A stretch of 64,000 bases of DNA from Thioalkalivibrio sp. AKL19 (GTDB lineage: Bacteria > Pseudomonadota > Gammaproteobacteria > Ectothiorhodospirales > Ectothiorhodospiraceae): positions 62,001 to 126,000 of the forward strand of contig NZ_ATUK01000012.1 of assembly GCF_000420165.1 (NCBI RefSeq), given 5' to 3'. Both the position numbers and the translations under genes were made by a program. How positions within the stretch are numbered: position 1 is the stretch's first letter; each line of letters opens with the position of its first letter. Below are positions 36,337 to 46,200 of the stretch, piece by piece. Under the pieces are notes generated by a model. That model had not been told where the DNA came from. It saw only the letters and a list, made by a program, of their open reading frames with translations, and did no database searches.

Positions 36337-36540
36337 TTACTGCGCTTCGACGTTCGCGGCGGCCGGACCCTTCTGGCCCTGCTCGACGTCAAACGAGACG
36401 CTCTGACCTTCGGCCAGCGACTTGAAGCCGCTACCCTGAATGGCGCTGTGATGGACGAACACGTCCTTGGAGCCATCGGTCGGGGTAATAAAGCCAAAGC
36501 CTTTTTCGTCGCTAAACCACTTCACTGTACCTGTAGCCAT
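36337..36540 (-). CDS. Cold-shock domain protein (CspA family)
   Basis: A 67-residue single cold-shock domain. RNP1 is KGFGFITP (about 14-21) and RNP2 is DVFVHHSAI (about 28-36), the single-strand nucleic-acid-binding motifs. Start MATGTVKWF is fixed by the family and by an AGAGG ribosome-binding site about 8 nt upstream; the frame upstream is not coding. Members bind RNA as chaperones or antiterminators. It is a single-gene unit: a strong terminator follows, and a 365-bp noncoding leader region precedes it. Confidence 0.97.
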   Translation of the reverse strand: MATGTVKWFSDEKGFGFITPTDGSKDVFVHHSAIQGSGFKSLAEGQSVSFDVEQGQKGPAAANVEAQ

Positions 36541-36879
36541 TTCGGTTACCTCTGATTGTTCATAGTAGATTGGGTGTTTCGAGGAGGAGAGACTGGAGGG
36601 CAACCGAACGACGGTGAAGATTGATCGTGATTCTCTTCGGCCCCAACCGGGACCGGAACTGCGAATCTGAACGCCCCTTGCGGGGTGTCGCCTGGTGCTG
36701 CATGGAGCCTGTTACCGTTACCTCGCGGCCATTGTCCGCCCAAACCGCCATGCATTGATAGTGTTTTTTTCGGTTTTTCTCGTACGCCGCGTCGAAACCC
36801 CTTTGATATCCATCGCTTGGGAACGAATTTAATTTCGGACCGGCACCCGTCGGAGCGATTTCGAGCCGACAGCGGCGGG
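36541..36879 (-). other. Noncoding region upstream of the cold-shock gene
   Basis: About 340 bp with no supported gene. It is noticeably AT-richer than its surroundings, especially at 36755-36840 on the side nearest the M48 gene. Many cold-shock genes have a long, thermosensing 5' leader, and this position and length fit that. I could not fix a promoter or the conserved 'cold box' by eye. The short open frames here lack coding character. Confidence 0.4.
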
Positions 36880-36902
36880 AAAAACGGCTGCGGCCGCCGT
36901 TC
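36880..36902 (-). terminator. Intrinsic terminator of the M48 protease gene
   Basis: On the minus strand, AACGGC (36896-36901) and GCCGTT (36883-36888) form a stem with a seven-base GC-rich loop, followed by TTTCCC. It begins a few bases after the stop codon of the protease gene. Confidence 0.65.
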
Positions 36903-36905
36903 GCC

Positions 36906-38822
36906 TCAGCCAGCCCCCTCCCCGCCCGGCGGGGTTGCGACGAATTCATCCAGCGCCAGCGGCAGCGGAACATGCAGCGATGCCGCCATCACCCGCAGCA
37001 GCTCGACCTCCGCCGCGACCACCTGCCCGCCATGGCCCGCGGTGGCCACCATGGCCCGGATCAGGCGGTCCTTGTCGCGCATGCGCAGGGCGTCCAGTTG
37101 TTCCAGCACGCGGTCGAGTACGCTGGCCCAGGCGCGCGCGCCCGCCGCGCCGGTCAGCGCCTCCGGGATTTCGGCCGCCAGCGGCAGGGCCCCGGTCAGC
37201 ACACCGATGCCGGCCGTCAGCGCCGCGCTTGCCGCGCGGGGGTCGTCCGGATGACCGTGATGCGCCAGCACCGCGAGCAGGTAGTGCGCGTTTTCCTGAT
37301 GGTCATCCAGCGTGGCACGCCGGGGACGGGACGCGGCCGCCGGGTCCTGAACGTCGCGCAGCTGCCGGTCCAGCAGGCGCCCCAGCGCGTATTCGAACAC
37401 CGCCACCCGACCATCGGCATGAATCAGACGATCGACCAGTGTCCGCAGGCGGGTTCGCTCGTCCGGATCAAGCCGGCGCAGTGCCGGAAACCCGAGTTCC
37501 AGAAGCGGCAGGCGCAGATCCTCGCGCAGCACCGGTTCCGCGGCCCGCAGGCGCCGCACGGCCTCCTGGCGCTCGCCATCCAGCGCCTCGCCAATCATCG
37601 CCAGCTGACGCTCGCGCACCTCCCGGTCCGCGTGCAGTACCAGGTACATCACCACCTCGATCACCCGCGCCTCCGAGCGCGCCGCCCAGGCCAGCGGCCC
37701 CGGGAGGGCGGCGAGCAGCATGCCGGCCCCCAGGATATGGGTAAGCGCCGGGTGCCCGCCGAGGGCATCGCCCACGGCCTCTGCACCCGGCAGGCGCCCC
37801 TCGCGCTCGCGCTGCATGCCGTCCACCGCACGCTCGCGTGCGCCTTTGCGTACCCGGGCATTGAGCCGTTCGCGCAACCCCTTCAGCTCTTCGGGGTCGA
37901 ACTGCGGCTGGAGGATTCGCACGCGGTCCAGCAATGGCGGGTGGGTCTCGAAGATCTGCCCGATCGCGTCGCTGGCGAACAGCATGTGGGTGATCTCCTC
38001 GGTGTTGCCGTTCAGCCCGGCATAGCGCGCCGCGACCTTCTTCAGCGCCCCGGCCAGGCCATCCGGCTCGCGGGTGAACTGCACGGCGTGGGCGTCCGCC
38101 AGGTATTCGCGCTGACGCGAGATGCCCGCCCGGATCCAGCGCGCCAGCGCCAGCCCGGCATAGCCGACCACGATCAGGGTGACGCTCAGCACCCCGGTCC
38201 CGGTTTCCGCGCCGTCGCCCTTGTGCCGGCGCCGGCGCCGCGCCAGCCCGCCCTGCCCCAGCAGCGCCAGGATCTCGATCCCGTAGAGGATGCCGATCAG
38301 GCGCATGTTGAGGCGCATGTCCCCATTGAGGATATGCCCGAACTCGTGCGCGACCACACCCTTCAGCTCGGCGCGCTCCAGGCTGTCCAGCGCACCGCGG
38401 GTCACGGCGATCACCGCATCGTTCGGCGCAAAGCCGGCGGCGAAGGCATTAATGCCCAGATCCTGCTCAAGCACGTAGATCTCGGGCACCGGCACCCCCG
38501 AGGCGATCGCCATCTCCTCGACTACGTTGCGCAGCTGCCGCTGCTGCGGGTCCACCGGATGGCCGCCGACCCGGACGCCGCCCATCTCCAGTGCGATCAG
38601 GGGGCCACCGCCCTCACGCAGCCGCCAGGTGCGGTAGAGGCTCGCAAGGACAATCAGCCCAGCAGTGAGGCCCATGGTCCAGGCGATAGCCTCGACGCCA
38701 CCCCCGATGGCCCAGACAATCAGCCCCAGGGACCCGACGATCACCAGCACCGCCAAGGCGAACAGCATCAGCAACCAGCGGGTCCTGCGCTGCACCTGGT
38801 CCTGCTGCTGGAAGAAGTTCAT
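36906..38822 (-). CDS. M48 family membrane zinc metalloprotease with C-terminal helical extension
   Basis: A 638-residue protein. Two transmembrane helices lie at about 17-40 and 42-65, followed by the M48 domain. HEFGH is at 159-163, and REYLADA later supplies the third zinc ligand. A second hydrophobic pair flanks a short RRRRRHKGDGAETG cytosolic stretch. M48 family proteins such as HtpX are about 290 residues; here a long Ala/Leu/Arg-rich helical region (about 330-638) follows, typical of a less-studied M48 subgroup. The ATG at 38820-38822 (MNFFQQQDQ) was chosen over one 12 codons upstream. Probably an inner-membrane quality-control protease; the role of the extension is unknown. Confidence 0.9.
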   Translation of the reverse strand: MNFFQQQDQVQRRTRWLLMLFALAVLVIVGSLGLIVWAIGGGVEAIAWTMGLTAGLIVLASLYRTWRLREGGGPLIALEMGGVRVGGHPVDPQQRQLRNVVEEMAIASGVPVPEIYVLEQDLGINAFAAGFAPNDAVIAVTRGALDSLERAELKGVVAHEFGHILNGDMRLNMRLIGILYGIEILALLGQGGLARRRRRHKGDGAETGTGVLSVTLIVVGYAGLALARWIRAGISRQREYLADAHAVQFTREPDGLAGALKKVAARYAGLNGNTEEITHMLFASDAIGQIFETHPPLLDRVRILQPQFDPEELKGLRERLNARVRKGARERAVDGMQREREGRLPGAEAVGDALGGHPALTHILGAGMLLAALPGPLAWAARSEARVIEVVMYLVLHADREVRERQLAMIGEALDGERQEAVRRLRAAEPVLREDLRLPLLELGFPALRRLDPDERTRLRTLVDRLIHADGRVAVFEYALGRLLDRQLRDVQDPAAASRPRRATLDDHQENAHYLLAVLAHHGHPDDPRAASAALTAGIGVLTGALPLAAEIPEALTGAAGARAWASVLDRVLEQLDALRMRDKDRLIRAMVATAGHGGQVVAAEVELLRVMAASLHVPLPLALDEFVATPPGGEGAG

Positions 38823-38920
38823 GGCCGGCCCTCGCCACCGGGAAACGGCCACGGGCACAAGCGGCCGCGGAGCCAGGCGGCCCCGAGCCGAGCGTAGCAG
38901 GGCAGTGGGTGCGGGGGAAT

Positions 38921-38955
38921 CGGTCGCCCGCGCCTGAGGCGAAGCCGGGCGACCG
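38921..38955 (-). terminator. GC-rich hairpin after pmbA
   Basis: A perfect 10-bp stem, CGGTCGCCCG (38921-38930) with CGGGCGACCG (38946-38955), lies 8 bp beyond the pmbA stop codon. It lacks a clear U-tract, so termination would be weak or Rho-assisted; mRNA end protection is another possibility. Confidence 0.45.
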
Positions 38956-38963
38956 GAGGCGGC

Positions 38964-40352
38964 TCAGTCGCCGGCGACCGTCATGGACTCGATCAGGATG
39001 GAACCGGTGTGGATGTTGCCACGGCGATCGACGTCGGTGCCCACGGCCGCCATCCGCTGAAACATGTCCTTCAGGTTGCCGGCGATGGTGATCTCCTCCA
39101 CCGGGTACTGCAGCTCGCCGTTCTCCACCCAGAAACCGGCCGCGCCCCGCGAGTAGTCGCCGGTAACCATGTTCACTCCCTGGCCGATCAGCTCCGTGAC
39201 TAGGAATCCGGTCCCCATCTCCGCCCGCAGGGCGGCGAAGTCCTTGTCGCCCGGGGCCACCGTCACGTTGCGCGCACCCCCGGCGTTGCCGGTGGTCTCG
39301 AGCCCCAGACGGCGCGCGGCGTAGCTGTCGAGGGTATAGCTGTGCAGCACGCCGTCGGCGATCAGGGGGCGGTTGCGGGTGCGCACGCCCTCCCCATCAA
39401 AGGGCGCACTGCCCAGCGCGCGCGGGGTCAACGGGCGTTCCTCGATCTGCATCCAGGCGGGAAACACCGCCTCGCCGACGGCGTTCAGCAGGAACGAGCT
39501 CTCGCGGTACTGCGCCGGGCCGGAGATCGCCCGGGTGAAGCTGCCGATCAGGGTTCGGGCCATCTCCGGCGCGAACAGCACCGGGCAGTTGCGGGTGGAG
39601 AGCTTGCGCCCGCCCAGCCGGCGCACGGTTCGCTCGGCGGCCTCGCGCCCGATCTGTTCGGCGGCGGTCAGGTCGTCCGCGTGACGCGCGACGGTGTAGG
39701 CGTAGTCGCGCTGCATGCCGGCGGCGTCGCGCGCCACCAGCGCGCAGGACAGCGAGTGCCGCGTACTGCGATAGCCGCCCATGAACCCCTGGCTGTCGCC
39801 CAGAAAGGCGATGGCCCGCCGGGTACTGACGCTGGCGCCCTCGGAGTTCTCGATGCGGTCGTCGGCCGCGAATCCGGCGGCCTCGATGGCACGCGCCAGC
39901 TCGGTGGCATCGGCGGCGCCGCAATCCCACGGGTGGTCCAGATCGAGGTCGTCCCAGTCGGCCGCCTTGAACGCGGGGTCGGGCATCCCGGCGTACGGGT
40001 CCGGCTCGGTATAGCGGGCAATGCGACAGGCCGCCTCGACCGTGTCGATCAGGGCCTGGTCGCTGAAATCGGTGGTGGAGGCGGCGCCCTTGGATTGCCC
40101 GAAATAGACGATCAGCGACAGGCTCTGGTCGCGCTCGTGCTCGAGCGTCTCGATCTCGCCCTTGCGCACGCCCAGTTCCAGCCCGACGCTGTGGCTGACC
40201 ACGGTCTGGACGTCCGAGGCACCGCGCTCGCGCGCGGCCTCCAGCGTGCGCTGCACCCGCGCCTGGAGGGACTCCGGCGAATGGGACAGGGACTGGACCT
40301 CGCCTTCCTGGGACACGGGTTCCGGGATCGCGCGTTCGGGAGATGTACTCAT
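38964..40352 (-). CDS. pmbA: Metalloprotease PmbA/TldE
   Basis: A 462-residue member of the U62/TldD-PmbA family; E. coli PmbA is about 450. Matches include the N-terminal SHSVGLELGVRKGEIETLEHERDQ and the C-terminal GVNMVTGDYSRGAAGFWVENGELQYPVEEITIAGNLKDMF. PmbA is the non-catalytic partner in a heterodimer with TldD, which unfolds and cleaves peptides such as microcin B17 precursors and CcdA. It lacks the HExxH motif, as expected. The tldD gene is a short distance upstream on the same strand, with one small unknown gene between them. Start is an ATG. Confidence 0.95.
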   Translation of the reverse strand: MSTSPERAIPEPVSQEGEVQSLSHSPESLQARVQRTLEAARERGASDVQTVVSHSVGLELGVRKGEIETLEHERDQSLSLIVYFGQSKGAASTTDFSDQALIDTVEAACRIARYTEPDPYAGMPDPAFKAADWDDLDLDHPWDCGAADATELARAIEAAGFAADDRIENSEGASVSTRRAIAFLGDSQGFMGGYRSTRHSLSCALVARDAAGMQRDYAYTVARHADDLTAAEQIGREAAERTVRRLGGRKLSTRNCPVLFAPEMARTLIGSFTRAISGPAQYRESSFLLNAVGEAVFPAWMQIEERPLTPRALGSAPFDGEGVRTRNRPLIADGVLHSYTLDSYAARRLGLETTGNAGGARNVTVAPGDKDFAALRAEMGTGFLVTELIGQGVNMVTGDYSRGAAGFWVENGELQYPVEEITIAGNLKDMFQRMAAVGTDVDRRGNIHTGSILIESMTVAGD

Positions 40353-40393
40353 TCAGGGTTCCGCTACTCGATGACTGATCGGGGATCTTGAGG

Positions 40394-40425
40394 AAAAGGC
40401 CCCGGGGCGTATGGCCCGGGGCGGG
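40394..40425 (-). terminator. Probable terminator of the small gene between tldD and pmbA
   Basis: On the minus strand a GC-rich imperfect hairpin (GCCCCGGGCC-ATAC-GCCCCGGGGCC) is followed by TTTTCC, about 20 bp beyond the stop of the 87-residue gene. It would separate that gene from pmbA. Confidence 0.55.
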
Positions 40426-40442
40426 GGCCGGTCGAGGGCCTT

Positions 40443-40706
40443 CTAGTCGAACCGGGTGCCGTGCTTGTGGACCGCGCCGGCGTTGCCCCAGCGCGCCAGG
40501 TCGTCGACGTGCACGCCGACCCAGTAGAGCATGCCGACGCTGTCACGCGTCCAGCCACCCACCAGGTCCTGGCCTTCGCCCAGCTCGATGTGGTGGGCGA
40601 ATTGCTCGGCCTTTTCACGCGCACGGAAGACATGCCACTGCACGATCTGGTCGTGGCCGTTCCCTTCCGGCAGGGAACGCTCCTGTTCGAGGAAATCGAG
40701 ATTCAT
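40443..40706 (-). CDS. Small hypothetical protein between tldD and pmbA
   Basis: An 87-residue, soluble, slightly acidic protein starting MNLDFLEQERSLPEGNGHD. It contains HDQIVQWHVFRAREKAEQFAHHI and GGWTRDSVGMLYWVGVHVDDL, in which several aromatic and His residues could form a binding surface. I do not recognise a family. It lies 40 bp after tldD and has its own terminator before pmbA. An AGGAGGC-type purine-rich stretch precedes the ATG. The location may be chance or may indicate a role with the TldD/E protease; neither can be shown. Confidence 0.7.
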   Translation of the reverse strand: MNLDFLEQERSLPEGNGHDQIVQWHVFRAREKAEQFAHHIELGEGQDLVGGWTRDSVGMLYWVGVHVDDLARWGNAGAVHKHGTRFD

Positions 40707-40746
40707 TCTGCTGCCTCCTTGTCGCCGTTTTCCGGTCCCGCGGCCC

Positions 40747-42189
40747 TCAGGCCGCCTGGGTACCGCCCACGGTCATGCCGTCGATGCGAAGCGTGGGCTG
40801 TCCCACGCCGACCGGCACGCCCTGGCCCTCCTTGCCGCAGGTGCCAATGCCGGTATCGAGCTTCATGTCGTTCCCGATCATGGACACCCGGGTCAGGACA
40901 TCCGGGCCATTCCCGATCAGGGTCGCACCCTTGACCGGGTACGTCACCTTGCCATTCTCCACTCGGTAGGCCTCCGAGGCGGAGAACACGAACTTGCCGG
41001 AGGTGATATCCACCTGGCCACCGCCAAAATTAACCGCATAGAGGCCGTCGTCCACCGAGGCCAGGATCTCCTCCGGATCGGCGTCGCCGCCGAGCATGTA
41101 GGTATTGGTCATGCGCGGCATCGGCAGCCGGGCATAGGACTCGCGGCGGCCATTGCCAGTGGACTGCGTGCCCATCAGCCGGGCATTCATCTCGTCCTGC
41201 ATGTAGCCACGCAGCACGCCGTCCTCGATCAGGACGGTCTGCTGGGTCGGGTTGCCCTCGTCGTCCACGTTCAGCGATCCGCGACGGCCCTCCAGGGTGC
41301 CGTCGTCGACGATGGTGATGCCCCGGGCCGCCACCTGTTCGCCGACGCGCCCGGCGAACGCCGAGGTCCCCTTGCGGTTGAAATCCCCCTCCAGCCCGTG
41401 GCCGATGGCCTCGTGCAGCAGCACGCCCGGCCAGCCGGGGCCCAGCACCACCTTCATGGTACCGGCCGGGGCCTCGCGCGCCTCGAGGTTGACCAGGGCC
41501 TGGCGCACCGCCTCGCGGGCATAGCCGGCGGCACGGTCCTCCTCGCGGAAGTACTGGTAGCCGAAGCGACCGCCACCGCCGGACGTACCGGACTCACGCC
41601 GACCGCCCTGCTCGACGATGACCTGCACATTCAGGCGCACCAGCGGGCGCACGTCGGTCGTCAGTTCGCCCCGGGCATTGAGTACCAGCACGACCTCGTG
41701 CACCCCGGCCAGCGAACACATCACCTGGGTCACGCGCGAATCCTCGGCGCGGGCCACGGCGTCCACTTCCTTGAGGAGATCGATCTTGGCCTGCTCGTCG
41801 AGCGAATCCAGCGGGTTGTCGGGGACATAAAGTGCCGGGCGCGAGGGCGAACGCGAGGCCACCGCGATGCGCCCGCTCTGGCCAGCGCTGGCGATGCTGC
41901 GCGCGGTCTTCGCGGCCTCCAGCATGGCCGGCATCGCGATGTCGTCGGAGTAGGCGAACCCGGTCTGCTCACCACGCACCACACGGATGCCAACGCCGCG
42001 CTCGATATTGAAGCTGGCGGATTTTACGATGCCGTCCTCCAGCGACCAGCCTTCCTGGCTGGCGAACTGGAAGTAGCAGTCACCCCCGTCGATACCATGT
42101 CCGAAGGTGGTGCCCAGAAGGGTGCTCAGCTCGCTGTCGCCGAGACCGGCGGGGTCGAGCAGGGTCTGTTGCGCAAGGCGGTCGATCAT
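40747..42189 (-). CDS. tldD: Metalloprotease TldD
   Basis: A 480-residue protein, the size of E. coli TldD (481). The zinc site HEAIGHGLEGD is intact, and the later CGKEGQGVPVGVGQPTLRI near the C-terminus is conserved. N-terminal segment SLEDGIVKSASFNIERGVGIRVVRG is also typical. TldD is the catalytic half of the TldD/PmbA peptidase, which degrades unfolded peptides inside the ring formed with PmbA. It is downstream of a nitrilase gene in the conserved order rng-yhdP-(nit)-tldD. Start is an ATG. Confidence 0.97.
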   Translation of the reverse strand: MIDRLAQQTLLDPAGLGDSELSTLLGTTFGHGIDGGDCYFQFASQEGWSLEDGIVKSASFNIERGVGIRVVRGEQTGFAYSDDIAMPAMLEAAKTARSIASAGQSGRIAVASRSPSRPALYVPDNPLDSLDEQAKIDLLKEVDAVARAEDSRVTQVMCSLAGVHEVVLVLNARGELTTDVRPLVRLNVQVIVEQGGRRESGTSGGGGRFGYQYFREEDRAAGYAREAVRQALVNLEAREAPAGTMKVVLGPGWPGVLLHEAIGHGLEGDFNRKGTSAFAGRVGEQVAARGITIVDDGTLEGRRGSLNVDDEGNPTQQTVLIEDGVLRGYMQDEMNARLMGTQSTGNGRRESYARLPMPRMTNTYMLGGDADPEEILASVDDGLYAVNFGGGQVDITSGKFVFSASEAYRVENGKVTYPVKGATLIGNGPDVLTRVSMIGNDMKLDTGIGTCGKEGQGVPVGVGQPTLRIDGMTVGGTQAA

Positions 42190-42342
42190 GGAGTCCTCTC
42201 GGGTTCCGGAGATCCGCTGCCCCGTCTGAATCGAGGACGGAACAGCGTTCGGGCGTTCAGTATGGAGCTTGGGGCGCCGCGCGCGCTTTCAAGCGCGCGG
42301 GCGTTGCGGGTTTAGCCGGCGCCACGGCCAATCGACAAGCCA

Positions 42343-43173
42343 TCAGGTTGTTCCGGGGCATGGCAGGCGGCGGTGCTCCACCGCCGGGAAGCTGTTGCGG
42401 ATGCGCTCGGCCTGGGTATGGTCCAGATTCGTCACCAGCACCCCGGGGTTGCGCTGCAGCTGCCCCACCACCCGCCCCCACGGGTCCACCAGGGCGCTGT
42501 GTCCGAAGGTCTCGCGGCCGTTCACGTGGAAGCCACCCTGGGCCGCGGAGAGCATGTAGTACTGGTTCTCGATGGCGCGGGCACGCAGCAGGACATCCCA
42601 GTGTGCCTGTCCGGTCTGCGCCGTGAAGGCCGCCGGCAGGGCCACCCATTCCGCGCCCTGGTCCAGCAGCGCCCGGAATAGCTCGGGGAAGCGCAGGTCA
42701 TAGCAGATCGCCAGGCCCATGCGCCCCACCGGGGTATCCACGACCACCACCCGGTCACCGCGCTCGAAGACCTTCGATTCAGTGTAGGCCTCGGTGCTGT
42801 CCGGCAGGCGCACATCGAACAGGTGGATCTTGTCGTAGCGCGCCACCTGCTGCCCCTGATCGTCGAACACCAGACAGGCCGAGCGCGCGCGCTCGCCGTC
42901 CTGTGTCCGCAGCGGGATGGTCCCGCCGACGATCCACAGCCCCAGCCGCCGGGCCTGCTCCGCGAGGAATGCCTGCAGCGGACCGGCACCGTCGGCAACC
43001 TCCGCGATCCCGAGGATGTCGGTCTCCTGCATGCCCATGAAGGCAAAGTTCTCCGGCAGGACGGCCAGGCGCGCGCCCTTGTCGGCGGCCTCCTGCAGCA
43101 GTCGCTTCGCCTCCAGCAGGTTGGCCTGGGGCTGTGGTCCGGAGGCCATCTGGATGGCCGCTACCTGAGTCAT
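42343..43173 (-). CDS. Carbon-nitrogen hydrolase (Nit1/deaminated glutathione amidase-like)
   Basis: A 276-residue nitrilase-superfamily enzyme. The catalytic triad Glu41 (LPENFAFMG), Lys115 (YDKIHLFDV) and Cys157 (AICYDLRFPELFR) is complete. IHLFDV and the length are characteristic of the Nit1 branch, whose E. coli and yeast members repair deaminated glutathione; this assignment is by similarity of motifs only. It lies 56 bp after yhdP and upstream of tldD on the same strand, as in many gammaproteobacteria. Start is an ATG. Confidence 0.93.
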   Translation of the reverse strand: MTQVAAIQMASGPQPQANLLEAKRLLQEAADKGARLAVLPENFAFMGMQETDILGIAEVADGAGPLQAFLAEQARRLGLWIVGGTIPLRTQDGERARSACLVFDDQGQQVARYDKIHLFDVRLPDSTEAYTESKVFERGDRVVVVDTPVGRMGLAICYDLRFPELFRALLDQGAEWVALPAAFTAQTGQAHWDVLLRARAIENQYYMLSAAQGGFHVNGRETFGHSALVDPWGRVVGQLQRNPGVLVTNLDHTQAERIRNSFPAVEHRRLPCPGTT

Positions 43174-43229
43174 GTTGCTCCGCTCGTCCGTTGCGAGACA
43201 GGCCAGGGCTATCGACGCCCTGCCCGGTG

Positions 43230-46200
43230 TCAGTCGTTGTCGGTCCCGTCGGTATCCGCGGCCGGCTGTACCAGCACGCGCACCTGCGGGTCATCCCAGG
43301 GGCCCGTCACCGCGTACTCGACACGGGCCGCCTCTTCTATCTGATCCCCGATCCCCAGCACACGTTCCGCAAGCAGCACCACGACCCCGGTAACGGGCCC
43401 GCCCACCAGCGCCCCGACGATCGGGAGCGCGGTGCGCAGGCTGGGCACGACCACGATCTCGTGATCGTAGTCGCGCGCCACCAGCCCGGTGCGCCCGCTC
43501 AGGCGCACCCGCGCCGACGGCCCCTCCATACGCAGCGCCGGCACGTAGAGATCCCCGTCACGCAGGGTGGCATCCGCGGTCAGCTCGCCGAAGGTCAGGC
43601 CCTCGGTGAACACGTCGCGGAAATCCAGCCGCAGCCGGCGCGGCAGTACATCCAGGCTGACCAGCCCCAGCAGGCGCCCGGCCCCCGGCTCGACATCCGC
43701 CAGACGCCCATCCTCCAGGGCCAGCTCTATGGAGCCCGCCAGTTGCGCGAGCCGCGGGGCATACAGCGGCCCCGGCCAGGTCAACGACAACGAGCCCTCG
43801 CCGGAGCCACCGAACAGTGCCCGCGAGAGCCCCGCCGAGCGCATCGCGGCACCCCAGTCAACACCGGACAGGGTCGCATCCAGGCGCGTCTCCGGCAGGC
43901 CATCGGCGTTCACCCGCCAGACCCCGACGGCATCCACGTGCAGGTCGCCCTCTGGGGCCCGCAACTCCAGGTCCCGGATGACCAGCCCTTCCGTCTGCGG
44001 CTCCAGCCCCAGTTCGATGTCCGCGAAACGGTAATCGCCCAGCGTCAGGCTGTCGAGCGTCAGGTCCACCGCCGGCCATATCCTCGGATCCTCGAATGCC
44101 CCGTCCGCGACGGGTTTCACTTCGGGATCGGACTCCGCGGCTCCATCCCACTCGAGATCTTCCAGAGTCAGGTGGCTCAGATGCGCCCCCCAGCGATCTC
44201 GCCCCCCCACCGCCATCGGGCGCCAGCGCGCCTCGCCCGCCAGCCAGTCGGAGGCCACTTCCAGATCCCAGCCGGCATCCCCGCGCCGGCCCAGGAAGCG
44301 CAGACCGGGGAGCGCCCGCTCGCCCCAGCGGATCCGCTCGCGGATATCCAGCTCCAGGCGGTTCAGCGCCACGGCTCCGACCGCCTCGGCGGCATCCTCG
44401 CCGGCCGCGCCCAGGTCCACCTCACCACCCCAGGGTGCCTCGCGCAGGGCCTCCAGCCACGCTCCCGCATCCAGTTCAGGCAGGTCGGCGCGCACCGAGA
44501 CACCGGCCCCCGGCAGGGCCAGGGCACTGGCCCGGGGGGCCCCGATCTCCAGGGCCATGGCCTGCAGCCCGATCCCGCGCGCCGCCGTACGGGGCTCGGC
44601 ACCGCGCACCGCGGGATCCTCGGGTGCGGCCGTCGGCGACAGGCGCATGTGGGCGCGCAGGACCGACCCCAGCGCCAGGTGGCCAATACCGGCACCGTCA
44701 TGTCCCAGCGGGAGGGTCAGCTCCAGACCGCGAGCCTCCTGCGCCGATTTGCCGATGGGCGCCGGCCAGTCGATCGCAACCCCGACCAGATCCGAGGCGA
44801 GCTCCAGCCGCACACCGTCCACTGCCGGTCCGAGGCGCAGCTGAGCCTCCCAGTGCGCCGAACCATCCAGATAGGGGGCCAGCTCCGGAAAGTCGTCCAG
44901 CCACGGGTCCAGGGGTTGCTCACCGCGCGCCGTCAGCCGCGCGGTCTCGCCATCGAGTGGCCAGTCCGCCCCCAGGGTTACGACCTCGCCATGGACCCGC
45001 GCCGAGACCTCCTCGGCGACGATACGGTCGTGGGTATCGAAGCGCACCCGACCATCCACGGCCTCCAGCACTGCCGGCCAGCCCGGGACCTCGGCGCGGA
45101 TGCCCCGCAGGCCCAGGTCCCCGACAACCCGAGTCTCGTCCAGCCGGCCTTCCTGCAGCGGCAGGGTCAGGGAGAGCCCCAGCCGGGAGGGACCATCCAG
45201 GCGTGCCCGGTCGCGCAGTTCGGCCGCGTCCTCCAGCAGCCCGGCCCGCCGCAGGTAGCTCAGCAAGTCCGCGGTATCGCCCTCGGCCACACCTTCCAGC
45301 TCGAGGACGGCATTCTCCATGTCCTCGATCCCGATCCGGGTATCGCGGATATCGGTGTCGAGGATGCGTCCGCGCGCCCCCTCGGCCTGGAAGCTCGCGT
45401 TGTGGAACAGAAGCCGGCCCGCGAGCTCCTCGGCCCGCGGCCAGTCCTCCTGGTAGTCGAGGATGCCGCCCTCGACATCCGCCCAGAGATCGAACACGCC
45501 CTCGCCACCAGCGAACGGGAAATCCTTCCCGCGCCCGCGGTAGACCATGCCGCCGCCCGTGGAGGCACCGGTCACGATGCTGTCCGCCAGCCACTGATAG
45601 GTGTTTTCCGGCAGGTGGTACAGCGGCAGGTAACGTGCCGTGCGCTCGCCGTCGGCGCGCAGGATGTCCATCGCGACATCCACCCGGGGACCGGCCTCGT
45701 GGCCGTCCAGCCGCATCCGCAACCGGCCGCGCGCCGCGGCATCGGCGTTGGCGGCATGCAGCCCCTCTCCGGCCAGACGCCAGTGACCGGCATCATCGCG
45801 CTCGGCACGCAGCCGGCCGCGCGCCGTATCCAGCATCACCGGATCGGCCAGCACGCGCGGGACATCGATTTGCAGGTCGCGGCTGTCCAGCAATAACTCC
45901 ACGCCCCCGCGGCGCCATTGCAGGTAGCCGGCCGCCCCCTGCACCCCCGGCGCGTAACCGGCCGCGCGCCAGCCGAGATCGTGCACATCCGCCTCGGCCC
46001 AGACCGGCTGCAGACGCCCGTCCTCGCGCTGCGCCTCGAAGCGGGCGAGGTCCAGAGTGCCGCGCGGATGCAACTCGGCGATGCGCTCGGCCACCTCGGG
46101 GGCCGCCTCCCGCAGAAGCGTCAGCAGCGGCGCGTAGGGCTCGACGTCCACGTCCCGCGCCGCCAGTTCCACCGCGTCCACCACCAGCGCACGCGGCTCG

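Noticed and set aside
42278-42300. Hairpin between the nitrilase and tldD genes as terminator
   Set aside because: Stem is alternating CG and no U-tract follows on either strand; kept as an unassigned GC-rich dyad.
43134-45896. 920-codon open frame opposite yhdP
   Set aside because: Antisense shadow of a well-supported gene; no ribosome-binding site or motif.
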